Of a DNA stretch of 48,452 nucleotides, positions 42,254-48,452 are shown piece by piece. Source of the DNA: Clostridiales bacterium (GTDB taxonomy: Bacteria > Bacillota > Clostridia > Oscillospirales > CAG-382); NCBI GenBank assembly GCA_004553575.1, contig SFLA01000006.1, positions 1 to 48,452 of the forward strand. Reading direction: 5' to 3'. Made by a program: the position numbers and the translations under genes. How positions within the stretch are numbered: the first letter of the stretch is position 1; every line of letters starts with the position of its first letter. The notes under the pieces were generated by a model. That model searched no databases and was not told where the DNA came from. It saw only the letters and a list, made by a program, of their open reading frames with translations.

Positions 42254-44335
42254 ATGGCCAAATTCTCATCTGATCAAATAAGAAACGTCTGTCTTATCGG
42301 ACACGGCGGAGACGGCAAGACCTCTCTCGCCGAAGCTATGCTTTATCTTGCGAAGGCGACCGACCGTCTCGGCAAAACCGCAGACGGCAATACCGTTATG
42401 GATTTCGATCCCGAGGAGATAAGGAGATCGATTTCGGTTTCCGCTTCTCTTGCCAACTTTGAATGGAAGGGCAAAAAAATCAATATACTCGATACCCCGG
42501 GCACCTTCGATTTTGTCGGAGAGGTACGGGAGGCTCTTCGCGTTTCCGGCACCGCCGTGTTGGTAGTAGACGGCAAATCCGGCTGCAAGGTCGGTACGGA
42601 GCTTACCTGGGATCTCGCGGCAAATATGCCCAAGGCCTTCTTCATTAATAAGATGGACGATGAAAACGCACGCTTCGACCGCGTTTTCCAGGATATGAGA
42701 AACATATTCGGCAGCAGCGTATGTCCTGTGTTCGTAACCTACCACGAGGGCAGAGCGGATATGGGTTATTATAACCTGCTCACCGAGGAGGCCTTTACCT
42801 TCGATAAAGCCGGAAATCCGGTGCCTGCCGAGCTTCCGGCGGATATGGCCGATACCTTCGCGGATTATCAGCACATTCTCGACGAGTCTCTTGCCGAGAC
42901 CTCCGAGGAGCTTATGGAGAAGGTGCTTATACTCGAGGAGCCGCTTACTCACGAGGAAAAGCACACTGCGCTCAACGCCGGTCTTATGTCCGGAACCATC
43001 GCTCCGGTCTTCTGCGGTTCTTCGGTAACGCTTGCCGGCGTGAAGGTGTTTATGGATACCATCGCCGCGTCCTTCTCGTCCCCGCACGACCATAAGGAAG
43101 AGACGATGATCGATAAAGACGGCAACCGGGTCTCGGTCCGCTCGACCGAGGACGGAGATACCTCGCTCTTCGTGTTCAAGACCGTTGCCGACCAGTTCGG
43201 CAAGAAGAGCTATTTCAAGGTTATGAACGGCACCCTGAAGAAGGATATGATGCTGTCCAACCTTGTAAGCGGACAGACCGAGAAGATTGCCCGCATCGCC
43301 GTTGCGGTCGGCAAGAAAGAGATTGACGTCGACGAGCTTTGCTTCGGCGATATCGGAGTTACGGTTAAGCTTATAAATACCAACACCAATGACACGCTGT
43401 CCTCCAACGATAAGCTCGGCAGGGTTTACGCACCGATCGAATTCCCGGTTCCGTACCTCTGCATGGCGATAATCCCGAAGGCAAAGGGCGACGAGGACAA
43501 GATATCCTCCGGTATATCCAAGCTGCTCGAGGAGGATTACACCGTAAAGTATGCCAACAACGCAGAGACAAAGCAGATGTGTCTGTACGGTCTCGGCGAT
43601 ATGCATCTTGACGTAATAACCAACAAGCTGAAGAACCGCTTCGGCACCAGCGTCGATCTGGAATGGCCCAAGATTCCTTACAGAGAGACGATCAAGCGCA
43701 CCAAGTCGGTACAGGGCAAGCACAAGAAGCAGTCCGGCGGTCACGGTCAGTACGGGGATGTAAAGATCGAATTTTCGCATCACGACGGCGACGGTCTCAT
43801 ATTCACCGAGAGCGTTTTCGGCGGAGCGGTGCCCAAGAACTTCTTCCCTGCGGTCGAGAAGGGCTTGCAGGAGTCGATGGCGAAGGGCGTGCTCGCCGGG
43901 TATCCGGTTATCGGACTTAAGGCAAACCTGTTCGACGGTTCGTATCACGACGTCGATTCCTCCGAAATGTCCTTCAAGCTTGCCGCCAACCTCGCGTTCA
44001 AGGAAGGGCTTAAGGACAATTCCGTCCTGCTCGAGCCGATCGGTGACCTTAAGGTTTATATACCGGACAATATGATGGGCGATATTATCGGCGATCTCAA
44101 CAAGCGCCGCGGCAGAATAGTCGGCACTAACCCGTGGGAGGGTCATAAGGGCTATACCGTGGTGGAGGCAGAGACTCCCGCGGCCGAGATGAGCACCTAC
44201 GCGATTCAGCTCCGTGCAATGACTCAGGGCAGGGGCAATTACACCTTCGAGTTCGTAAGGTATGAAGAGGCTCCCGCCAATATTGCACAGAAGATAATAG
44301 ATGAAGCCAAGAAAGCCGCTGCGGACGAAGGCTGA
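42254..44335 (+). CDS. EF-G-like translational GTPase (FusA2 type)
   Basis: A 693-residue protein with the five EF-G domains but of the EF-G-like subgroup, not canonical EF-G. G1 is GHGGDGKTS (16-24), where EF-G has AH(I/V)DAGKTT. G3 is DTPGTFDF (80-87) with T84 in place of the catalytic switch-II histidine. G4 is NKMD (132-135). Domain IV contains SGGHGQYGDVKIEF and domain V GDIIGDLNKRRGRIVG. Members are widespread in Firmicutes and Actinobacteria. Their job is uncertain, with reports of poor translocation activity. GGAGG lies 9 bases before the ATG. Its own promoter drives it and probably the next lipoprotein gene. Confidence 0.92.
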   Translation: MAKFSSDQIRNVCLIGHGGDGKTSLAEAMLYLAKATDRLGKTADGNTVMDFDPEEIRRSISVSASLANFEWKGKKINILDTPGTFDFVGEVREALRVSGTAVLVVDGKSGCKVGTELTWDLAANMPKAFFINKMDDENARFDRVFQDMRNIFGSSVCPVFVTYHEGRADMGYYNLLTEEAFTFDKAGNPVPAELPADMADTFADYQHILDESLAETSEELMEKVLILEEPLTHEEKHTALNAGLMSGTIAPVFCGSSVTLAGVKVFMDTIAASFSSPHDHKEETMIDKDGNRVSVRSTEDGDTSLFVFKTVADQFGKKSYFKVMNGTLKKDMMLSNLVSGQTEKIARIAVAVGKKEIDVDELCFGDIGVTVKLINTNTNDTLSSNDKLGRVYAPIEFPVPYLCMAIIPKAKGDEDKISSGISKLLEEDYTVKYANNAETKQMCLYGLGDMHLDVITNKLKNRFGTSVDLEWPKIPYRETIKRTKSVQGKHKKQSGGHGQYGDVKIEFSHHDGDGLIFTESVFGGAVPKNFFPAVEKGLQESMAKGVLAGYPVIGLKANLFDGSYHDVDSSEMSFKLAANLAFKEGLKDNSVLLEPIGDLKVYIPDNMMGDIIGDLNKRRGRIVGTNPWEGHKGYTVVEAETPAAEMSTYAIQLRAMTQGRGNYTFEFVRYEEAPANIAQKIIDEAKKAAADEG

Positions 44336-44373
44336 TTCCGACCCACTTATCTGACGAAATGAGGATATCCCAG

Positions 44374-45783
44374 ATGGAACACACTACCAAAGAGAGAGCG
44401 GCGCTTGTATTTACCGTGCTTGCGCTTGCACTTTCACTCCTGCTCACCTCCTGCGTAAATTTCAGCGGGTCATCTATCGATGACGTCCCTCCGCTGAACT
44501 TTTCCGAAGCACCCAATGAAGAATCAAAAGAGTCCGAGCCGCCTACCGAGGACGGTTATACGGCAAGACCTACGGTCGATACTGTAGTTAACACCTCTCC
44601 CGAGGTAGTAATATTAAGCGGAACCTGTGAAGAAGGCGCGGTTGTAACTGCGACCAGCCCCGTCGATTCGGTATCTGTGAATTCTCTCAACGGTTATTAT
44701 ATTCTCGAGTATAATATGGGGTCGAGAAGCTCCCGCACGCTTTCCGTCACCGCCAAGGTTGAGGGCAAGGAGGACAGCACCGCCCGCGAGGTGACCGTAT
44801 ACCGCGATGCGATGGCGGAGACCCGCACCGACGATTACGAGGTCACACTCGGAGTCGACGGCTATCTGTTCTTCCGCAAGGAGATAGACAGCTATTGCGG
44901 ACGCAATCTTATTACCGTTTCGCGGCTTAACAACTTCAAAACCACTACCGTTAACGCCAAGATAACCGCGCTTGAAAACAGAGCCGGCGGATCCGAGGTG
45001 GAGCTGATATATGTTCTCATTCCGGATTCCACGTCTGTTTATGCGGATTACCTTCCCGAGGGTCTGGAAAGAGAGTCTTATCAGACCCTGTACGATCAGG
45101 TGTCCGGCGCGCTTGCCGTGTCGAATGCCACGCTTATCGATATGCGCGACATTTTTGCCGAACATATCGATGACGGATATCTTCTTTACAATTTGACCGA
45201 CAGCCATATAACCGATTACGCCGGCTATCTTGTGTACAGCTCGATAATGACCCATATAGCCGAGCGTTTCCCGGAATGTGCGCCCCATACTCTCGATGAG
45301 TTTACGGTCACCGAAGAATCGGCCGACGGCGGAGACCTTGTCACCTATGCCCGGCTCGACAACAGCGTCCTGCGCGAGAATAAGGTCACTCTCACTCCGA
45401 ACTTCGATATGGATATGGGAGATTCCGCACACCGTCTTAAGCTGACTACCACCAATCTGCTTTCTCTTCAGAAGTACGTTTCCGAGGGCAGTTGTGAGCT
45501 TATAAACGGCGCTGCCGATGAGAATAAGACAAGCATACTTTCCCGTCTGTACTTCTGCACCGAGCGCCCCGAGCTTCCGTCCTGTCTGATCTACCGCGAC
45601 GACAGCTCCGCAGTGTTCCTCGATCTTCTTGCCGAGCGCTTCAATAATTGCATGGCAGGTCTTTCGGGAGATTACACCGTTAACCTTACCGACGCCGGCA
45701 GACACGCGAATCCCGACAAATCGATTGTCGATTACGTTATCATTATAGTAAGCGAGAGCAATCTCGAGGATATTATCGATTAG
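44374..45783 (+). CDS. lipoprotein with degenerate AlgX/SGNH-like domain
   Basis: The signal ends in the lipobox LLLTSC (C27), so the protein is anchored outside the membrane. An acidic Ser/Glu linker follows, then an Ig-like strand domain (~65-145), and then a ~320-residue AlgX/DHHW-like domain beginning at VDGYLFFRKEID. The D.H pair is kept as TDSHITDYAG (D275, H277). The nucleophile position in YRDDSSAVF (406-414) is D409, where the neighbour at 15007-16170 has Ser in KDSF. Acetyl transfer is therefore doubtful, and glycan binding is possible. ATG 44374, nine bases after GAGG, is preferred over 44359. Confidence 0.75.
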   Translation: MEHTTKERAALVFTVLALALSLLLTSCVNFSGSSIDDVPPLNFSEAPNEESKESEPPTEDGYTARPTVDTVVNTSPEVVILSGTCEEGAVVTATSPVDSVSVNSLNGYYILEYNMGSRSSRTLSVTAKVEGKEDSTAREVTVYRDAMAETRTDDYEVTLGVDGYLFFRKEIDSYCGRNLITVSRLNNFKTTTVNAKITALENRAGGSEVELIYVLIPDSTSVYADYLPEGLERESYQTLYDQVSGALAVSNATLIDMRDIFAEHIDDGYLLYNLTDSHITDYAGYLVYSSIMTHIAERFPECAPHTLDEFTVTEESADGGDLVTYARLDNSVLRENKVTLTPNFDMDMGDSAHRLKLTTTNLLSLQKYVSEGSCELINGAADENKTSILSRLYFCTERPELPSCLIYRDDSSAVFLDLLAERFNNCMAGLSGDYTVNLTDAGRHANPDKSIVDYVIIIVSESNLEDIID

Positions 45784-45801
45784 TTTCCGGCTCATATCAG
45801 G

Positions 45802-45832
45802 CGGAGCTCCCCTTTGAGGGAGCTCCGTTTTT
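45802..45832 (+). terminator. terminator of the EF-G-like/lipoprotein unit
   Basis: CGGAGCTCCC (45802-45811) and GGGAGCTCCG (45818-45827) form a 10-bp stem with a 6-nt loop, followed by a T5 run and ATT. Confidence 0.92.
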
Positions 45833-45841
45833 ATTGCCGCA

Positions 45842-45860
45842 AAGCATACGGCATATGCTT
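45842..45860. repeat. inverted repeat upstream of dacF
   Basis: AAGCATA (45842-45848) and TATGCTT (45854-45860) form a 7-bp dyad with a 5-nt centre, about 40 bases before a TATAAT (45901-45906). It may be an operator site, but no regulator is known. Confidence 0.35.
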
Positions 45861-45928
45861 AAAGACCGTATTTCAGTGTCTTTTTACGGGCGGACACGCA
45901 TATAATTCCCCGAAGGGAGAATGAAAAC

Positions 45929-47128
45929 ATGAAGAGATTCCTGTCCGCCGCGCTCGCGGTATTGCTTTTGCTGCTGCCGGTATCCGTTTACGCCACCGAG
46001 GAGGCTCCGCTATATCCCTACGGCGACGCAGCCGCGTATTGGTACGAGGAGTATGAAGAAGCTGCCGAGTTTACCGGAGATTTGAAGGTTAAAAGCGCGT
46101 ATCTTACCGATTACGGCACCGGCAGGGTATTGTATGCCTTTAACGAAAACGAGCGCCGCCCCATCGCTTCGGTAACAAAGATAATGACAACTCTGCTTGT
46201 ATTCGAAGCTCTTGACGACGGGCGTATTTCCTACGGCGACACCGTAACCGTAAGCGATTACGCCGCATCGATGGGCGGATCGCAGGTGTATCTTGAGCCG
46301 GGAGAGCAGATGGAGCTTCGGGATATGCTTAAGGCGCTTATTGTGTCATCGGCAAACGATGCGACCGTCGCGCTCGCCGAGCATATTGCCGGCAGCGTTG
46401 AAACCTTTACGTCGATGATGAACAACCGCGCACACGAGCTCGGCATGGATAATACCCATTTTGCCAACCCGCACGGTCTTGATGACGAAAACCATTATTC
46501 GTCTGCCAAGGATGTGGCGATAATGACCCGTGAGCTGCTGAGCCACCCCGACGTCACCGATTTTACCACCATTTGGATGGACACCATACGCGGCGGCGAG
46601 TTCGGTCTTGCAAACACCAATAAGCTTATACGTTTTTACAACGGCGCAAACGGAATGAAAACCGGATTTACCAATACCGCAGGCTTCTGCCTGTCCGGCA
46701 CCGCGCTGCGCGACGGACTTCAGCTAATAGCGGTGGTTCTGGGAGGAGAGACGAGCGACGACAGATTCGCGGCGGTCAAGAAGCTTCTTGATTTCGGATT
46801 CGCCAACTATTGCGCCGTAACTCCGGAGAGACTGCAAATAGAGGATCTTTTTATATCCGGAGGCACCGATAATTATCTTTCCGTCACCTACGATCCGCCT
46901 GCGCTGCTGCTCGAAAAAGGGAAAAATAACGAAGCCGAACAGCGAGTGGTAATGAACGATAACGTAGCCGCTCCGGTGAGCGAGGGGGACCGGGTCGGAA
47001 CGGTATATATTACGGTGGGAGGGGAGCCGGTCGCCGAATGTCCCGTATATGCGCAGGAGAGTATACCCAGAATAGGGTTCTGGGAGCTGCTCGGACGCGT
47101 CTGGCGTGAAATGCTCGGGTTTCTGTGA
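45929..47128 (+). CDS. D-alanyl-D-alanine carboxypeptidase (DacF-like PBP)
   Basis: Low-molecular-weight penicillin-binding protein that trims the terminal D-Ala from peptidoglycan stem peptides outside the membrane. It has a signal peptide (residues 1-22, cleavage after VYA), then SVTK (81-84), SAN (141-143) and KTG (244-246), the three active-site motifs. The C-terminal beta domain and an amphipathic tail (FWELLGRVWREMLGF) that anchors such enzymes to the membrane close it. The length of 399 residues matches DacF-type PBPs. AAGGGAG is 10 bases before the ATG. TATAAT (45901-45906) is a candidate -10 with a weak -35. Confidence 0.94.
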   Translation: MKRFLSAALAVLLLLLPVSVYATEEAPLYPYGDAAAYWYEEYEEAAEFTGDLKVKSAYLTDYGTGRVLYAFNENERRPIASVTKIMTTLLVFEALDDGRISYGDTVTVSDYAASMGGSQVYLEPGEQMELRDMLKALIVSSANDATVALAEHIAGSVETFTSMMNNRAHELGMDNTHFANPHGLDDENHYSSAKDVAIMTRELLSHPDVTDFTTIWMDTIRGGEFGLANTNKLIRFYNGANGMKTGFTNTAGFCLSGTALRDGLQLIAVVLGGETSDDRFAAVKKLLDFGFANYCAVTPERLQIEDLFISGGTDNYLSVTYDPPALLLEKGKNNEAEQRVVMNDNVAAPVSEGDRVGTVYITVGGEPVAECPVYAQESIPRIGFWELLGRVWREMLGFL

Positions 47129-47157
47129 TTGACAAACAGCGTCGGCTGTTATATAAT
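47129..47157 (+). promoter_or_regulatory. consensus promoter of pgi
   Basis: TTGACA (47129-47134), a 17-nt spacer and TATAAT (47152-47157) are full consensus. The -35 begins at the base after the dacF stop codon. A dyad fills the spacer (separate entry). Confidence 0.9.
47135..47150. promoter_or_regulatory. inverted repeat inside the pgi promoter spacer, candidate operator
   Basis: AACAGC (47135-47140) and GCTGTT (47145-47150) are a perfect dyad around GTCG, occupying 16 of the 17 spacer bases between -35 and -10. A repressor bound here would block the promoter. No matching regulator was found in the window. Confidence 0.4.
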
Positions 47158-47194
47158 GGGTATACTTTGCAGATAAGGAAGTAATACAGAATCA

Positions 47195-48452
47195 ATGGTT
47201 TCATTTGACGACAGATACGCCCGCCCTTTTATGGCTGACGATTCACTCACTTCTCTTGCTCCTGCGCTTGCCCGTGCCGACGGATATATCCGCAACCGTA
47301 ACGGCAGAGGGAGCGATTATACCGGATGGATCGACCTTCCGATCGATTACGACCGCGAGGAGCTTGCCCGCATAAAAGCGGCGGCGGAATCGATTCGCGC
47401 CGACAGCGACGTTTTTATCGTCGTCGGAATAGGCGGCAGCTATCTCGGCGCCCGTGCGGCGATCGAATTTCTGCGCTCGCCCAATTACAATTCGCTTTCC
47501 AAAACGACTCCCGATATCTATTTTACCGGTAATTCATTTTCCGGCGATGACCTTGCCGAGGTTTTTGAGCTCTGCGCCGGAAAAAGGGTTTCGGTAAATG
47601 TCGTAAGCAAATCCGGAACCACAACCGAATCCGCGCTTGCGTTCCGGTTTATACGCCGGTATCTTTCCGACCGTTATTCCGAGGACGAGATAAAAAAGCG
47701 GGTGTTCTGTACCTGCGACCGCGCACGCGGCGCGCTTAAGAGCTTTGCCGATGCCGAGGGTCTGCAGACATTTGTCATACCTGACGATATAGGCGGCAGA
47801 TTTTCGGTACTTACCGCGGTCGGTCTGCTTCCTATAGCCGTCGCCGGCTGCGATATCGACGCGCTTCTTCAGGGCGCAGCCGATATGCGCGCCGCCTGTT
47901 TTGCCGAAGGCACGGATAACCCCGCTTACCGCTATGCGGTTGCCCGGAACTCCCTGTATGCATCCGGAAAGCGAGTCGAAATACTCGCTTCTTACGAAAG
48001 CTCCTTCCGCATGATGGCTGAATGGTGGAAGCAGCTCTTCGGAGAAAGCGAGGGCAAGGAGCAAAAGGGAATCTTCCCTTCGTCAGTATCTCTTTCGACG
48101 GACCTGCATTCGCTCGGCCAGTTTATTCAGGACGGCTCACGGATAATGTTCGAAACGGTCGTGAAGCAGGAATCCCCGCGCAAGGATATGGAGGTGCCGT
48201 TCGACCCCGAGAATACCGACGGACTTAATTATCTCGCCGGCAGAACCATGAACGATATCAATATGACCGCGATGACCGGTACGATGCTTGCCCATATCGA
48301 CGGAGGGGTACCGAACCTGACCGTTACCTACGACCGCCGGTGCGAGCATACACTCGGAGAACTTATATATTTCTTTGAGCTTGCCTGCGCAGCCAGCGGA
48401 TATATACTCGGCATAAACCCGTTTGATCAGCCCGGGGTGGAGGACTATAAGC
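47195..48452 (+). CDS. pgi: glucose-6-phosphate isomerase, 3' end cut by window
   Basis: Interconverts glucose-6-phosphate and fructose-6-phosphate in glycolysis. About 419 residues are visible and the frame is open at the right edge; roughly 20-40 residues are missing. GIGGSYLGARAAIEFL (78-93), SKSGTTTES (138-146), PDDIGGRFSVLT and the later LHSLGQFIQDGS segment mark the family. The C-terminal QPGVEDYK stretch appears just before the edge. ATG follows AAGGAAG by 13 bases, a long but usable spacing. It has its own consensus promoter with no terminator between it and dacF. Confidence 0.96.
   Translation, partial: MVSFDDRYARPFMADDSLTSLAPALARADGYIRNRNGRGSDYTGWIDLPIDYDREELARIKAAAESIRADSDVFIVVGIGGSYLGARAAIEFLRSPNYNSLSKTTPDIYFTGNSFSGDDLAEVFELCAGKRVSVNVVSKSGTTTESALAFRFIRRYLSDRYSEDEIKKRVFCTCDRARGALKSFADAEGLQTFVIPDDIGGRFSVLTAVGLLPIAVAGCDIDALLQGAADMRAACFAEGTDNPAYRYAVARNSLYASGKRVEILASYESSFRMMAEWWKQLFGESEGKEQKGIFPSSVSLSTDLHSLGQFIQDGSRIMFETVVKQESPRKDMEVPFDPENTDGLNYLAGRTMNDINMTAMTGTMLAHIDGGVPNLTVTYDRRCEHTLGELIYFFELACAASGYILGINPFDQPGVEDYK

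Noticed and set aside
42266..44146. A 626-codon open frame on the minus strand, and long antisense frames at 20604-21824, 24629-25903, 30912-31994 and 37466-38398
   Set aside because: They lie opposite clear genes (EF-G-like, pseudo-P-type ATPase, pgsA/CvpA, methyltransferase/ruvB, ROK). Their translations show no family motifs, and the openness follows from GC-rich codon bias.
1..48452. tRNA or rRNA genes, CRISPR arrays, insertion sequences, prophage or toxin-antitoxin loci
   Set aside because: No cloverleaf-like, direct-repeat/spacer, transposase or integrase signals were seen. A tRNA scan and covariance-model search were not run.

Overview
The window reads as a chromosomal segment of a Gram-positive, probably spore-forming Clostridia-type Firmicute, GC-rich and possibly from Oscillospirales or a relative. 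Supporting signs are RicT/YaaT, a SpoIID-like peptidoglycan-binding protein, an ECF transporter module, DUF4358, DUF5711 and DUF1858 proteins, a zinc-finger ClpE-like ATPase, strong AGGAGG ribosome sites, frequent GTG/TTG starts and sigma-A-type promoters with 17-nt spacers. No rRNA, tRNA, CRISPR array, insertion sequence or phage gene was recognised. The taxonomic placement is inference.

Layout. 1-3860 (+): the tail of a broken glutamate-synthase-like gene, then nadA-mnmA-tcdA-flavin reductase-rlmH. 3920-5743 (-): typA/bipA. 5873-7657 (+): a SpoIID-like protein with three peptidoglycan-binding domains. 7700-9586: a small membrane protein and three small unknown genes. 9179-10943 (-): type II pantothenate kinase, DUF4358 lipoprotein and a helix-turn-helix-like protein. 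11153-16170 (+): a YegP-type protein, holB, ricT, then an MBOAT acyltransferase with a DHHW/AlgX-like partner. 33512 down to 16264 (-): about 17 close-packed genes, ruvC-ruvA-ruvB-methyltransferase-ecfA1-ecfA2-ecfT-truA-DUF5711-CvpA-pgsA-clpE-like-pseudo-P-type ATPase-DUF1858-mscL-sugar kinase-thrS, led by a near-consensus promoter. 33711-38587 (+): acpP, HAD phosphatase, DUF3137, LemA, nagA and a large ROK protein. 38836-42128 (+): rlmB and a second pseudo-P-type ATPase. 42254-45783 (+): an EF-G-like GTPase and an AlgX-like lipoprotein. 45929 to the right edge (+): D,D-carboxypeptidase and pgi, which runs off the window.

Most of the genes are housekeeping: NAD synthesis, tRNA and rRNA modification, Holliday-junction processing, envelope building and GlcNAc catabolism. 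The standout is a pair of large intact membrane proteins with the overall plan of P-type ATPases but without the catalytic residues. One (19653-22358) has a ten-helix P2-like plan, and the other (39606-42128) has an eight-helix P1B-like plan with a 300-residue acidic cytoplasmic N-terminus. In both, the phosphorylated Asp of DKTGT is gone, and the TGE(S), TGD and GDGxND motifs are substituted or missing. They look like two separate pseudoenzyme lineages kept under selection, possibly as sensors, scaffolds or non-pumping membrane proteins. A similar theme appears in an AlgX-like lipoprotein that has lost its serine nucleophile and in an EF-G-like GTPase that has lost the switch-II histidine.
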